In this document: piece by piece, positions 1 through 9,690 of the stretch
How the letters are laid out: every line of letters begins with the position of its first letter
Position numbering within the stretch: the stretch's first letter is position 1
Assembly (NCBI GenBank): GCA_030522415.1
Contig: CM060124.1
Location: 30,254,754-30,318,753 of the forward strand
Source of the DNA: Channallabes apus
Taxonomy: Eukaryota; Chordata; Actinopteri; Siluriformes; Clariidae
Length of the DNA stretch: 64,000 bases
Direction of reading: 5' to 3'
Translations under genes and position numbers: made by a program
The notes under the pieces: model-generated
Database searches by the model: none
What the model was told of the DNA's origin: nothing
The model's input: only the letters and a program-made list of their open reading frames with translations

Positions 1-2
1 AC

Positions 3-1988
3 CTCTCCCTCAACATGAAGAAATGTCATTTCTTCAAAAGGCGGCTGAAGTTCCTTGGCCATATCATCTCAGAAGAAGGCATGCAGTTAGACCCAGAGAA
101 AACCAGGGCGGTGACAGAATATCCTCCTCCTCAAGACTTGAAATCTCTTCAGCGTTTTCTGGGTCTAGCCGGCTGGTATCATAAGTTCATTCCCCACTTT
201 GCAGATATAACAGCTCCATTAAATAATTTAAAGAAGAAGGGAGTAAAATGGGAGTGGACCGAAGAATGCCAGAACAGCATGGAGACCATCAAACACGCAC
301 TTCAAAACCCACCAGTACTAATCCAACCAAACCTAAATCTGCCATTCCAACTACACATGGACGCCAGCGAAGTGGGCCTGGGAGCCATCCTCACCCAGAA
401 TTCAGCAGAAGGAGAACGAGCAGTAGCTTACGCATCGCGAATGTTGAGAGGACCTGAGCAGAATTACTCCACATTTTCTCCACAGAAGGATTGTTTTGCC
501 ATGGTTTGGGCTATAGAAAAGTGGAGGCACTACTTAGAAGGTCGCGCTTTCGTGCCACCCTGTCATGGGCCTTCAACTGCCCTAAAACCAGCTCTCGTCT
601 CACCCGATGGACGTTACGCCTACAGCAGTTCATTTTCACGGTACATCACAGAAAAGGCTGCTTGAATCTGGGACCGGATGCGCTTTCCCGGGCACCCCCA
701 CCACTAAAAGTGGGCACCGCCCCATGTCTTGCCATCACAACCACTAAATTTTCATCCGACTTACCAAATGACCTGTGTGAGATAACCCAAGCACAACTGA
801 ATGACACAACAATCACGAAGCTGCTCTCTAAAGATCACCCAAGAGGCACACGAGATCAGAGGGTTTCCTTCGAACGTCATCAGGGCGCGTTATATCGCCG
901 GGTACCAGTAAGAAACGGAGAAAAATTTCAGCTAGTTGTCCCCCAGTCACAAATCAAGAATTTTCTTCATTACTACCACAAGAATCCCCTGGGAGGACAC
1001 TTGGGGCAACTAAAGACCCTGCTAAGGTTATTAGATGTGGCATGGTGACCGACTGTGCGGAAGGATGTCTGGCACTGTGAAGACATGCAGCGTGTGCCAA
1101 CAGTACAAAATTGCCAACACTAAACCTAGTGGGCTACTACAGAGCACCGTGGTTCCAGAGCCAGGGCACACCGTAGGACTGGACATCATGGGTCCTTTTC
1201 CACGAAGTAAAAGGCAAAATGAGTATCTGTTGGTGGTGGTGGATTATTTCACCAAATGGGTGGAGATGTTTCCCCTCCGGGATGTAAAGACGCCAAAACT
1301 GGTAAAAGTGCTGAGAGGAAATCTTTACTAGATGGGGAGTCCCCAAATATCTAGTATCCGATCAAGGACCCCAGTTTACGTCTCAGCTGCTGGCACATCT
1401 GCCAAACCTGGGTGAGCGTCCAAAAGCTAACTACGAGCTACCACCCGCAAACGAACCTGACGGAGCGAGTGAATAGGACTTGTTGGGGACAATCACCAAA
1501 ACTCGGACCAATGGTTACCTGAACTGAGATTCGCCATCAATACAGCCCAACAGGAGACTACTGGGAAAACACCTGCAGAGCTCACACTAGGTCGGCAACT
1601 CAAGGGTCCACTTGAAAGGCTCATAAATCATCCTCCAACACCCAACCACACAGCCTATTCACTACTGGAAAGACAACAACGGATCACGGAGGAGGTGAAA
1701 CACAGAGTGAAACAGCAACAATCCAAACAAGCTAGATACTACAATGCCCGGAGGAAAGATGCGCACTTTCAGGCAGGAGATCTAGTTTGGATTAAAACTC
1801 ACCCACTCTCCTCTGCAGCGAAAAGATTTTCAGCTAAGCTAGTGCCCAAGTGGGAGGGACCAGCTGAGATAAAAAGTAGAAGAGGTCCAATTAATTATTT
1901 TGTGTCTTGGGGCGAGCCACAAAAAAACGACATTTTCAATGTAGTAAACCTGAAGCGCTTTTACAGACGTTCTCCTCAGACGCCGTAG
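3..1988 (+). pseudogene. Ty3/gypsy pol remnant (RT end, RNase H, integrase)
   Basis: The reading starts inside the reverse transcriptase, with the motif LGHIISEEG and then [11 protein letters not shown], which mark the connection region of gypsy elements. RNase H follows ([19 protein letters not shown]). After a frameshift near 490-665 the end of RNase H (GPDALSRAP) and the integrase zinc region (HKNPLGGHLG, CSVCQQYK) appear, and then the integrase core (GLDIMGPF, VSDQGPQFTS). The integrase C-terminal segment is open at 1695-1988. Several frameshifts and stops separate these pieces, so this is a dead copy. gag, protease and the 5' LTR lie outside the window. The family assignment is firm; the exact lineage is not. 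Confidence 0.9.
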
Positions 1989-2008
1989 GCATGGGGCGGG
2001 GGGGTCTA
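1989..2008 (+). promoter_or_regulatory. Polypurine tract of the gypsy element
   Basis: A G-rich run (ATGGGGCGGGGGGG) sits between the end of the integrase and the start of the LTR. This is where the plus-strand primer for reverse transcription of an LTR retrotransposon is expected. Confidence 0.7.
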
Positions 2009-2678
2009 TGTTGCGCCGCCACATAAAGGGACATTTTTTAATAACAGGGAAAGGATTGAAGAGCTAATGCTGCTCACCTGTGGCCAAAGATGTGCCCTAG
2101 CGGTTGTTATTTTCCCCTTTGGACAGTGTTGGTCACCGGGCAAGCTCCCACGCGCATGAGCAATCACGACGCGAGGGAACTGGCATAAAGCCGAAACCGG
2201 CAAGGAAGCCGGCACGGAGAGATTACTACAGCGCGCTGATTGTTTTTGACAGAGAGAGAGTTTGTTGTTCCAAGGATTACTTTCATGGTTTGGATTAATC
2301 TCGTTGGACACTCACATTTCACCTCTTGTTCCGTTACTCGAGCTCCCAGAGTTGTCATCTATCCTGGTGAGGCCGAGAATAATCTCTCCAACTCATCATT
2401 CCATAAACGCAATACCACACACCCTGGACTTCCATTCATACACACACACACCCCTGCATACACCACACACTTTGTTAATATTTGTATTATATTTGTATAT
2501 ATTGGTTTTGGTGCACCTTGTTTGTTTGTTTGTTGGTTTGATTTTGTATAATACACTTTAGTTTATTTCACTACACGCTTTTGTGTCGCGTCGTATATTG
2601 TCCCGCCGCGGTTGCGCAATACCGGAAGTTTGGTTTACCAGCCCTTATTTAGATTCCCGAATCCGTAATCTTGTAACA
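2009..2678 (+). repeat. 3' LTR of the gypsy element
   Basis: The block starts TGTTGCGCC directly after the polypurine tract and ends TTGTAACA, so it has the TGTT...AACA inverted ends of an LTR. Its length is about 670 bp. Immediately downstream the sequence becomes a Tc1 transposase fragment, so the right edge is well placed. Short open frames inside it have no recognisable content. The partner 5' LTR is not in the window, so the ends are inferred from the inverted termini and the polypurine tract. Confidence 0.75.
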
Positions 2679-3370
2679 AACGGTTTAATATTAATCCAAG
2701 CATTACAGTACAAAAAGAAGAACCGTGGCTTCCGTAACAAAATCATCTTCATGCACGACAATGCATCATCTCATGCTGCAAAGAATACCTCTGTGTCATT
2801 GGCTGCTATGGGCATAAAAGATGAGAAACTCATGGTGTGGCCACCATCCTCCCCTGACCTCAACCCCATTGAGAACCTTTGGAGAATCCTCAAAAGATTT
2901 ATGAGGGTGGGAGGCAGTTTGATTCAAAACAGCAGCTCTGGTACGCTATTCTGACATCCCGCAAAGAAATTCAAGCAGAAACTGTCCAAAAACTCACATG
3001 TTCAATGGATGCAAGAATTGTGAAGGTGATATCAAAGAAGGGGTCCTATGTTAAGATGTAACATGTCCTGTTAGGATGTTTTGATTGAAATAGTTTTTGA
3101 TTTCTAAAGCTTCAAATTCAACAAAAACCCATTTTTAGTTCTTTACAACCTATAAAATCTTTTAACTCTGTTGTGCATAATAATTTGGAACAGTGCGTTT
3201 TCAGTTTTTTATTTTTGAAATAAATATTGTTATCATTAGGAGGTTTGTTCAATAAAATTATAATTATACCCTAATGGTTGATGACTTGAAAATTATACTG
3301 ACTGTCATTTGCATTTACTAATTATGAAAATCAGAGAAAGATATAATTTACATAATAATTTGGAACAGTG
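2679..3370 (+). mobile_element. Tc1-like transposon, 3' half, with IR/DR end
   Basis: Residues coded at about 2690-3060 match the C-terminal DDE domain of Tc1-like transposases: HDNASSHAA (second Asp) and [12 protein letters not shown] (Glu), followed by a decayed tail. The 5' half is missing and is replaced by the gypsy LTR. The same 20-bp motif CATAATAATTTGGAACAGTG occurs at 3176-3195 and at 3351-3370. The outer copy ends at a TA dinucleotide, as expected for the target duplication. Two copies of the motif about 175 bp apart is the IR/DR arrangement of Tc1 elements such as Sleeping Beauty. Confidence 0.85.
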
Positions 3371-3418
3371 TAAATAAAACTCATCTGCACTATGGGTGAA
3401 TGAGGTGTGAAAGCATCA

Positions 3419-3485
3419 TCAGGCCATTTTCACAGAGCTGTAGATTACAGAATCGTCCTCCTCCTGCTGCTCATTGTGGACATGC
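3419..3485 (-). pseudogene. Duplicate CD22-like terminal exon with ITIM
   Basis: On the minus strand an acceptor (polypyrimidine then CAG) opens a 67-nt exon ending in TGA. It encodes an acidic stretch followed by DSVIYSSVK, a canonical ITIM (V-x-Y-x-x-V). It is almost identical to the exon at 18843-18909, with flanking homology over about 280 bp (3376-3670 against 18795-19095). No Ig or transmembrane exons are found with this copy, so it is probably an orphan tail from a partial duplication, although it could be used by a gene reading in from upstream. Confidence 0.65.
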
Positions 3486-3833
3486 CTGAAATCACACACA
3501 CACACCTGTTTATTACACACACATTCTGCATGTTAGACTGCTTTTACACACTTTGTGCTTTCTCACTAACACACTTACATTTAAAGATATAAGAGAGGCT
3601 GGTGAGGAAACGACTGTTTATAGCTGCGATAACGTCACTGAGACCAGGACCACACTCCATTCACAGATATTTAAGTGTGTTTAAACAAATTATAAATGTA
3701 ATAAAAAGTAATTAAATATTCCATATTTATTTGGTCAACAGGAAATTAACACTTTTACAATACTACAGGTCCTTCTCAAAAAAATTAGCATATTGTGATA
3801 AAGTTCATTATTTTCTGTAATGTACTGATAAAC

Positions 3834-6800
3834 ACCCCTCCTTGAACCACCACCTTATCGTGGTGGAGGGGTTTGCGTGTCCCAATGATCCTGGGAGCTA
3901 TGTTGTCGGGGGCTTCATGCCCCTGGCAGGGTCACCCATGGCAATCTGGTCCTAGGTGAGGGAACAGACAAAGAGTGGTTCAAAAGACCTCTTATGATGA
4001 GTAAAAACCTTGGAAAACGTTTTCCCTCACCCGGACGTGGGTCACCGGGGCTTCCCTCTGGAGCCAGGCCTGGAGGTGGGGCCCGATGGCGAGCGCCTGG
4101 TGATCGGGCCTGCACCCATGGGGCCCGGCCGTGGGTCCCCCTTCCAATGGGCTCACCACCTGTAGGAGGGGCCAAAGAGGTCGGTTGCAGTATGAGCTGG
4201 GTGGTGGCCCGAAGACAGGGGCCTTGGCGGTCTGATCCTCGGCTGCAGAAGCTGGCTCTAGGGACGTGGAATGTCACCTCTCTGGCGGGGAAGGAGCCTG
4301 AGCTAGTGCGTGAATTTGAGAAGTTCCGGCTAGATATAGTTAGACTCACCTCGACGCACAGCTTGGACTCTGGAACCAGTCTTCTTGAGTGGGGCTGGAC
4401 TCTCTTCTACTATGGAGTTGCCACCGGTGAGAGGCGACGAGCAGGTGTGGGCATACTTATTGCCCCCCGGCTCGGGGCCTGTACATTGGGGTTCACTGCA
4501 GTGGACGAGAGGGTGGCCTCCCTCCGCCTTTGGGTGGGAGGACGGATCCTTACGGTTGTTTGCGCTTATGCGCCGAACAGCAGTTTGGAGTACCCGACCT
4601 TTTTGGGGTCTCTGGAGGGGGCGCTAGAGAACGTCCCTCCTGGGTACTCCATCATTCTGTTGGGGGACTTCAATGCTCACGTGGGCAATGACAGTGAGAC
4701 CTGGAAGGGCATGATTGGGATGAACGAACCAGAGTCGTGTTTTGTTATTGGACTTCTGTGCTCGTCACGGATTGTCCATAAGGAACACCTTGTTCAGGCA
4801 TAAGTGTGTCCACACAGTATGTGCACCTGGCACCAGGACACCCTAGGCCACAGTTCGATGGTCGACTTTGTGGTCGTGTCGTCGGACTTGCGGCCACATG
4901 TGTTGGACACTCGGGTGAAGAGAGGAGCGGAGCTGTCAACCGATCACCACCTGGTGGTGAGTTGGCTTCGCTGGCGGGGTAGGATGCCGGTCAGGCCTGG
5001 TAGACCCAAACGTATTGTGAGGGTCTGCTGGGAACATCTGGTAGAGTCTCCTGTCAGGACGAGCTTCAACTCCCACCTCCGGCAAAGCCTCAACCACGCC
5101 CTGGGGGAGGTGGGGGACATTCAGTCCGAATGGACTATGTTCCGCGCCTCCATTGTCGAGGTGGCCGACCGGAGCTGTGGCCATAAGGTGGTCGGTGCCG
5201 TGGCAACCCAAGAACCCGTTGGTGGACACCGGCGGTGAGGGACGCCATCAAGCTGAAGAAGGAGTCTTACCGGGCCTTTTTGGCTGGTGGCACTCCGGAG
5301 GCAGCTGATAGGTACCGGCAGGCCAAACGGAATGCAGCTGCAATGGTTGCTGAGGCAAAAACCCGGGCGTGGGAGGAGTTTGGGGAGGCCATGGAGAATG
5401 ACTTCCAGATGACTTCGAAGAGATTCTGGTCCACCATCCGGCATCTCGGGAGGGGAAAGCAGTGCACAGTCAACACAGTGTATAGTGGGGATGGTGCGCT
5501 GCTGACCTCAACTCGGGACGTTGTGGGTCGGTGGGGGGAGTACTTCGAAGACATACTTAATTCAACCAACATGGCTTCCGATCAGGAAGCAGAGTCTGGG
5601 GACATAGAGGTGGACTCTTCCATCTCTGGGGGCGAGGTCGCAGAGGTGATCAAAAAGCTCTGTGGTGGTGGGGCCCCGGGGGTAGATGAGATCTGCCCGG
5701 AGTTCCTCAAGGCTCTGGATGTTGTAGGGCTGTCATGGTTGACACGTCTCTGCAACATTGCATGGACATCGGGGACAGTGTCTCTGGACTGGCAAACCGG
5801 GGTGGTGGTCCCCCTCTTCAAGAAGGGGGACCGGAGAGTGTGTTCCAACTACAGAGGGATCACACTCCTCAGCCTCCCCGGGAAAGTCTATTCAGGGGTC
5901 CTGGAAAGGAGGGTCCGTTGGATAGTTGAACCTCGGATTCAGGAGGAGCAGTGTGGTTTTCCTCCAGGTCGCAGAACAGTGGACCAGCTCTACACTCTTA
6001 GCAGGGTCCTGGAGGGGGCATGGGAGTTTGCCCAACCAGTCTACATGTGCTTTGTGGACTTGGAGAAGGCATTCGACCGTGTCCCTCGGGGAGTCCTGTG
6101 GGGGGTACTCCGGGAGTATGGGATATAGGATTCCCTGTTAAGGGCTGTCCGGGCTCTGTACAACCGGTGTCGGAGCTTGGTCCGCATTGCTGGAAGTAAG
6201 TCGGATCTGTTTCCGGTGAAAGTAGGACTCCGACAGGGCTGCCCTTTGTCACCGATCCTGTTCATAATTTTTATGGACAGGATTTCTAGGCGCAGCCAGG
6301 GCGTTGAGGGGGTACAGTTTGGTGGGCTCAGGATTGGGTCACTGCTTTTTGCAGATGACGTTGTTCTGTTGGCCTAATCATCCTGCGACCTACAGCTCTC
6401 ACTGGATCGGTTCGCAGCCGAGTATGAAGCGGCTGGGATGAGAATCAGCACCTCCAAATCTGAGGCCATGGTCCTCAGCCGGAAAAGGGTGGAGTGCCCT
6501 CTCAGGGTTGGGAGTGAGATCCTGCCCCAAGTGGAGGAGTTTAAGTATCTCGGGGTCTTGTTCACGAGTGAGGGTAAAACGGAACGGGAGATCGACAGGC
6601 GGATCGGGGCAGTGTCTGCAGTGATGCGGGCTCTGTATCGGTCCGTCGTGGTATCGATCGGTCGATCTACGTTCCTACCCTCACCTATGGTCATGAGCTG
6701 TGGGTAATGACCAAAAGAAAAAGATCGCGAATAAAAGCGGCTGAAATGAGTTTCTTCCGCAGGGTGTCTGGGCTCTCCCTTAGAGATAGGGTGAGAAGCT

Positions 6801-7134
6801 CAGTCATCCAGGAGGGGCTCAGAGTAGAGCCGATGCTCCTCCGCATCGAGAGGAGCCAGATGAGGTGGCTTGGGCATCTATTTAGGATGCCCCCTGGACG
6901 CCTCCCTTTTGAGGTGTTCCGGACATGCCCCACCGGAAAGAGACCCCGGGGAAGACCCAGGACACGCTGGAGGGACTATGTCTCTCGGCTGGTCTGGGAA
7001 TGCCTTGGGATCCCCCCGGAAGAGCTGGAAGAAGTGGCCAGGGAGAGGGAAGTCTGGGCATCCCTGCTGAAGCTGCTGCCCCCCGCGACCCGACCTTGGA
7101 TAACTGGAAGAAAATGGATGGATGGATGGATGGA
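3834..7134 (+). mobile_element. Non-LTR retrotransposon (APE endonuclease + RT), nearly full length
   Basis: The element starts with a GC-rich leader containing the short hairpin CCACCACCTTATCGTGGTGG and ends in (ATGG)n. The coding region, broken by frameshifts and stops, runs from about 3994 to 7110. An apurinic-type endonuclease comes first ([22 protein letters not shown], then STDHHLVVSW). The reverse transcriptase follows, with FKKGDRRVCSNYRGI, FVDLEKAFDRVP, the GLRQGCPLSP block and the catalytic FADDVV. A C-terminal zinc-poor tail rich in Arg (RPRGRPRTRW) closes it. No clear target duplication is seen and about 13 bp of the host Tc1 are missing. The clade was not assigned. Confidence 0.88.
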
Positions 7135-7254
7135 TATTTTAGATTCATTACACTCAAACTGAAGTAGTTCAAGCCTTTTATTGTTTTAATATTAATGATT
7201 GTGGCATACAGCTCATGAAAACCCAAAATCCCTATCAAAAAAAATTTGCATATT

Positions 7255-8110
7255 TCATCTGACCAATAAAAGAAAAGTGTTTTTAGTACAAAAAAAGTCA
7301 ACCTTTAAACAATTATGTTCAGTTATCCACTCAATACTTGGTCGGGAATCCTTTTGCAGATTCTTGTATCTTGTGTCTGTCAACTTTCTCTTCACAATAT
7401 CCCACAGATTCTCTATGGGGTTCAGGTCAGGAGAGTTGGCAGGCCAATTGAGCACAGTAATACCATGGTCAGTAAACCATTTACCAGTGGTTTTGGCACT
7501 GTGAGCAGGTGCCAGGTCGTGCTGAAAAATGAAATCTTCATCTCCATAAAGCTTTTCAGCAGATGGAAGCATGAAGTGCTCCAAAATCTCCTGATAGCTA
7601 GCTGCATTGACCCTGCCCTTGATAAAACACAGTGGACCAACACCAGCAGCTGACATGGCACCCCAGACCATCACTGACTGTGGGTTCTTGACACTGGACT
7701 TCAGGCATTTTGGCGTTTCCCTCTCCCCAGTCTTCCTCCAGACTTTGGCACCTTGATTTCCGAGTGACATGCAAAATTTGCAACTGTAGCCCATTTCCTG
7801 CACACGCCTGTACACGGTGGCTCTGGATGTTTCTACTCCAGACTCAGTCCACTGCTTCCCCAGGTCCCCCAAGGACTGGAATCGGTCGTTCTCCACAATC
7901 TTCCTCAGGGCCCGGTCACCTCTTCTCGTTGTGCGGCGTTTTCTGCCACACTTTTTCCATTCCACAGACTTCCCACTGAGGTGCCTTGATACAGCACTCT
8001 GGGAACAGCCTATTCGTTCAAAAATTTATTTCTGTCTTACCCTCTTGCTTGAGGGTGTTAATGATGACCTTCTGGACAGCAGCCAGGTCGGCAGTCTTAC
8101 CCATCATTGC
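7255..8110 (-). pseudogene. Tc1 transposase remnant of the 3.8-8.8 kb element
   Basis: Minus-strand frames show Tc1 transposase in order: an N-terminal paired-like helix region near 8100-7800 (decayed), ENDRFQSLGDL, VMVWGAMSAAGVGPL, FQHDLAPAHSAK (second catalytic Asp) and [18 protein letters not shown] (Glu). The first catalytic block (normally WSDES) is absent because a piece between GAKVWRKT and PKCLKSSVK is deleted. Frameshifts and the deletion make it inactive. Confidence 0.85.
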
Positions 8111-8289
8111 GGTTTTGAGTAATGAACCAGGCTGGGTGTTTTTAAAAGCGTCAGGAATCTTTTGCAGGTGTTTAGAGTTAATTTGTTGATTCAGATGATT
8201 AGGTTAATAGCTCGTTTAGAGAACCTTTTCATGATATGCTAATTTTTGAGATAGGGATTTTGGGTTTTCATGAGCTGTATGCCCCAATC

Positions 8290-8657
8290 ATTCATTCATT
8301 CATTCATCTTCTATACCGCTTTATCCTGTATTTAGGGTCGCAGGGACCTGGAGCCTATCCCAGGAGACTCTGGGCACGAGGCAGGGTACACCCTGGACAG
8401 CATGCCAATCCATCGCAGAGCACACACACACACACACACATTCACACACTATGGTCAATTTGGGAACGCCAATTAGCCTAATCTGCATGTCTTTGGACTG
8501 TGGGTGGAAACCGGAGTACCCAGAGGAAACCCACCAAGCACGGGGAGAACATGCAAACTCCATGCACACAGAGACGGGAATCGAGCCTGGCCGGGAATCA
8601 AACCCGGACCCTGGAGGTGCAAGGTGACATTGCTAACCACTACACCACCGTGCCGCC
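8290..8657 (-). repeat. tRNA-headed SINE, copy 1
   Basis: On the minus strand the unit begins GGCGGCACGGTGGTGTAGTG (A box TGGTGTAGTGGTTAG) with a B box GGTTTGATTCC and ends in CATTCATT units after an L2-like tail. It lies in the terminal repeat of the 3.8-8.8 kb Tc1. A target duplication of about 12 bp flanks it (TATGCCCCAATC / TATGCCACAATC, one difference). Confidence 0.85.
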
Positions 8658-8812
8658 CTATGCCACAATCATCAATATTAAAACAATAAAACGCTTGAAC
8701 TACTTCAGTTGTGTGTAATGAATCTAAAATTTATGAAAGTCTAATGTTTATCAGTACATTACAGAAAATAATGAACTTTATCACAATATGCTATTTTTTT
8801 AAGAAGGACCTG

Positions 8813-9690
8813 TATATTGATTTAATCTGTTCCTGTTTCATCCTAACACACAGTAGTTTCTGAAACAAAAAATTTAAAAGTTTGATGTTTTCATTCTTAC
8901 TGTTTGGTTGGTTTGTTGGGTTTGACGCACACAAACGCATAAGTCACTCCTCTTGCTGTGTTCTTTTATTTATATGCTATCTGTGTCTGTGACTTTGTTC
9001 CCATGGAATTTTGAAATTGTATATCGCAAATCGACAGACATACTTTATCTGATCAGTACATTTTAAAATGCAGCTTCACACTCATGAGCGCATTTTAAAG
9101 AATGTACAGCGCCATCTATTGAATTTTGGAATGAACAAAGATTTTTATGTGTTACTGTGAAGTGCGCGGAATGAAAATTTGAGATTGTGTTTATTAAGTA
9201 GATTTCAATTGTACACATACAGTACAGCGCCATCTGTTGAATTTTGTGATGAGCTAATAATTTTTTGTTTGTTTTTTATAGTCGATACTTTTTTGTTTGT
9301 TTTTGTATGATTTCTTATTCTGCATCAGTTATTAGCAAGGTTATAATACGTCCAGTCTATCTGTAGTAATGAAAGTGCAATTTTTTATTTATTTATTTTT
9401 AAATAAGGGCGTTTTACATAGAATTTTCAAATTAGCTTTTTTAGGAGGGAGGTTTTAAGGAGGGAGGGAGGAAAAGAGAAATAAAATAGTCAAGGTGTGC
9501 ATGTGCGGATCTGGCGTCAGGTTTTCCTTGGGCTCGGCCACATACAGGAGTCTGACATCCGGCAGCTGAGTGGCTTTTGAGTGACAGCTGCCTTTTCCTC
9601 TTCGGTGGCAGGATCACAAAAGCCGGTGTTCTGTCGATTACCTGCATGTAATCCAAGGTTCCACTGTACATACAATCAATAAAATCAAAT
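8813..9690. other. Intergenic; short direct repeat
   Basis: Apart from the decayed tail exon, this AT-rich stretch has no convincing gene. The motif ACAGCGCCATCTNTTGAATT occurs twice in direct orientation near 9107 and 9224 (about 117 bp apart), each followed by a similar TGATGA/GAATGA stretch, suggesting a small local duplication. Confidence 0.5.
8897..8966 (-). pseudogene. Decayed CD22-like tail exon (TYAFV copy)
   Basis: Minus-strand reading gives GVTYAFVCVKP followed by a stop. It is a shortened copy of the exon at 19171-19314 (MTYASVCVKP), with shared 3' flank AAAACATCAAACTTT. The ITIM-like Tyr is kept but no acceptor could be placed. Together with 3419-3485 it keeps the order of tail exons seen at 18.8-19.3 kb. 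Confidence 0.6.

Larger units (their letters stand above)
3766..8812 (-). mobile_element. Tc1-like element (CAGGTCCTTCTC family) with LINE and SINE inside
   Basis: The terminal motif CAGGTCCTTCTCAAAAAA begins at 3766 and its inverted form ends at 8812, both next to TA. The left terminal repeat is broken at 3834 by a LINE that runs to 7134. The right terminal repeat carries a SINE at 8290-8657. The element's own transposase is on the minus strand (7255-8110). The insertion lies inside the duplicated CD22-like tail, between segments whose counterparts are adjacent at 19.1 kb, so it arrived after or independently of that duplication. A second, internally deleted copy of this family is at 57083-57395. 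Confidence 0.88.

Noticed and set aside
2006..2561. Several overlapping open frames on both strands
   Set aside because: They lie in the gypsy LTR and have no recognisable content.
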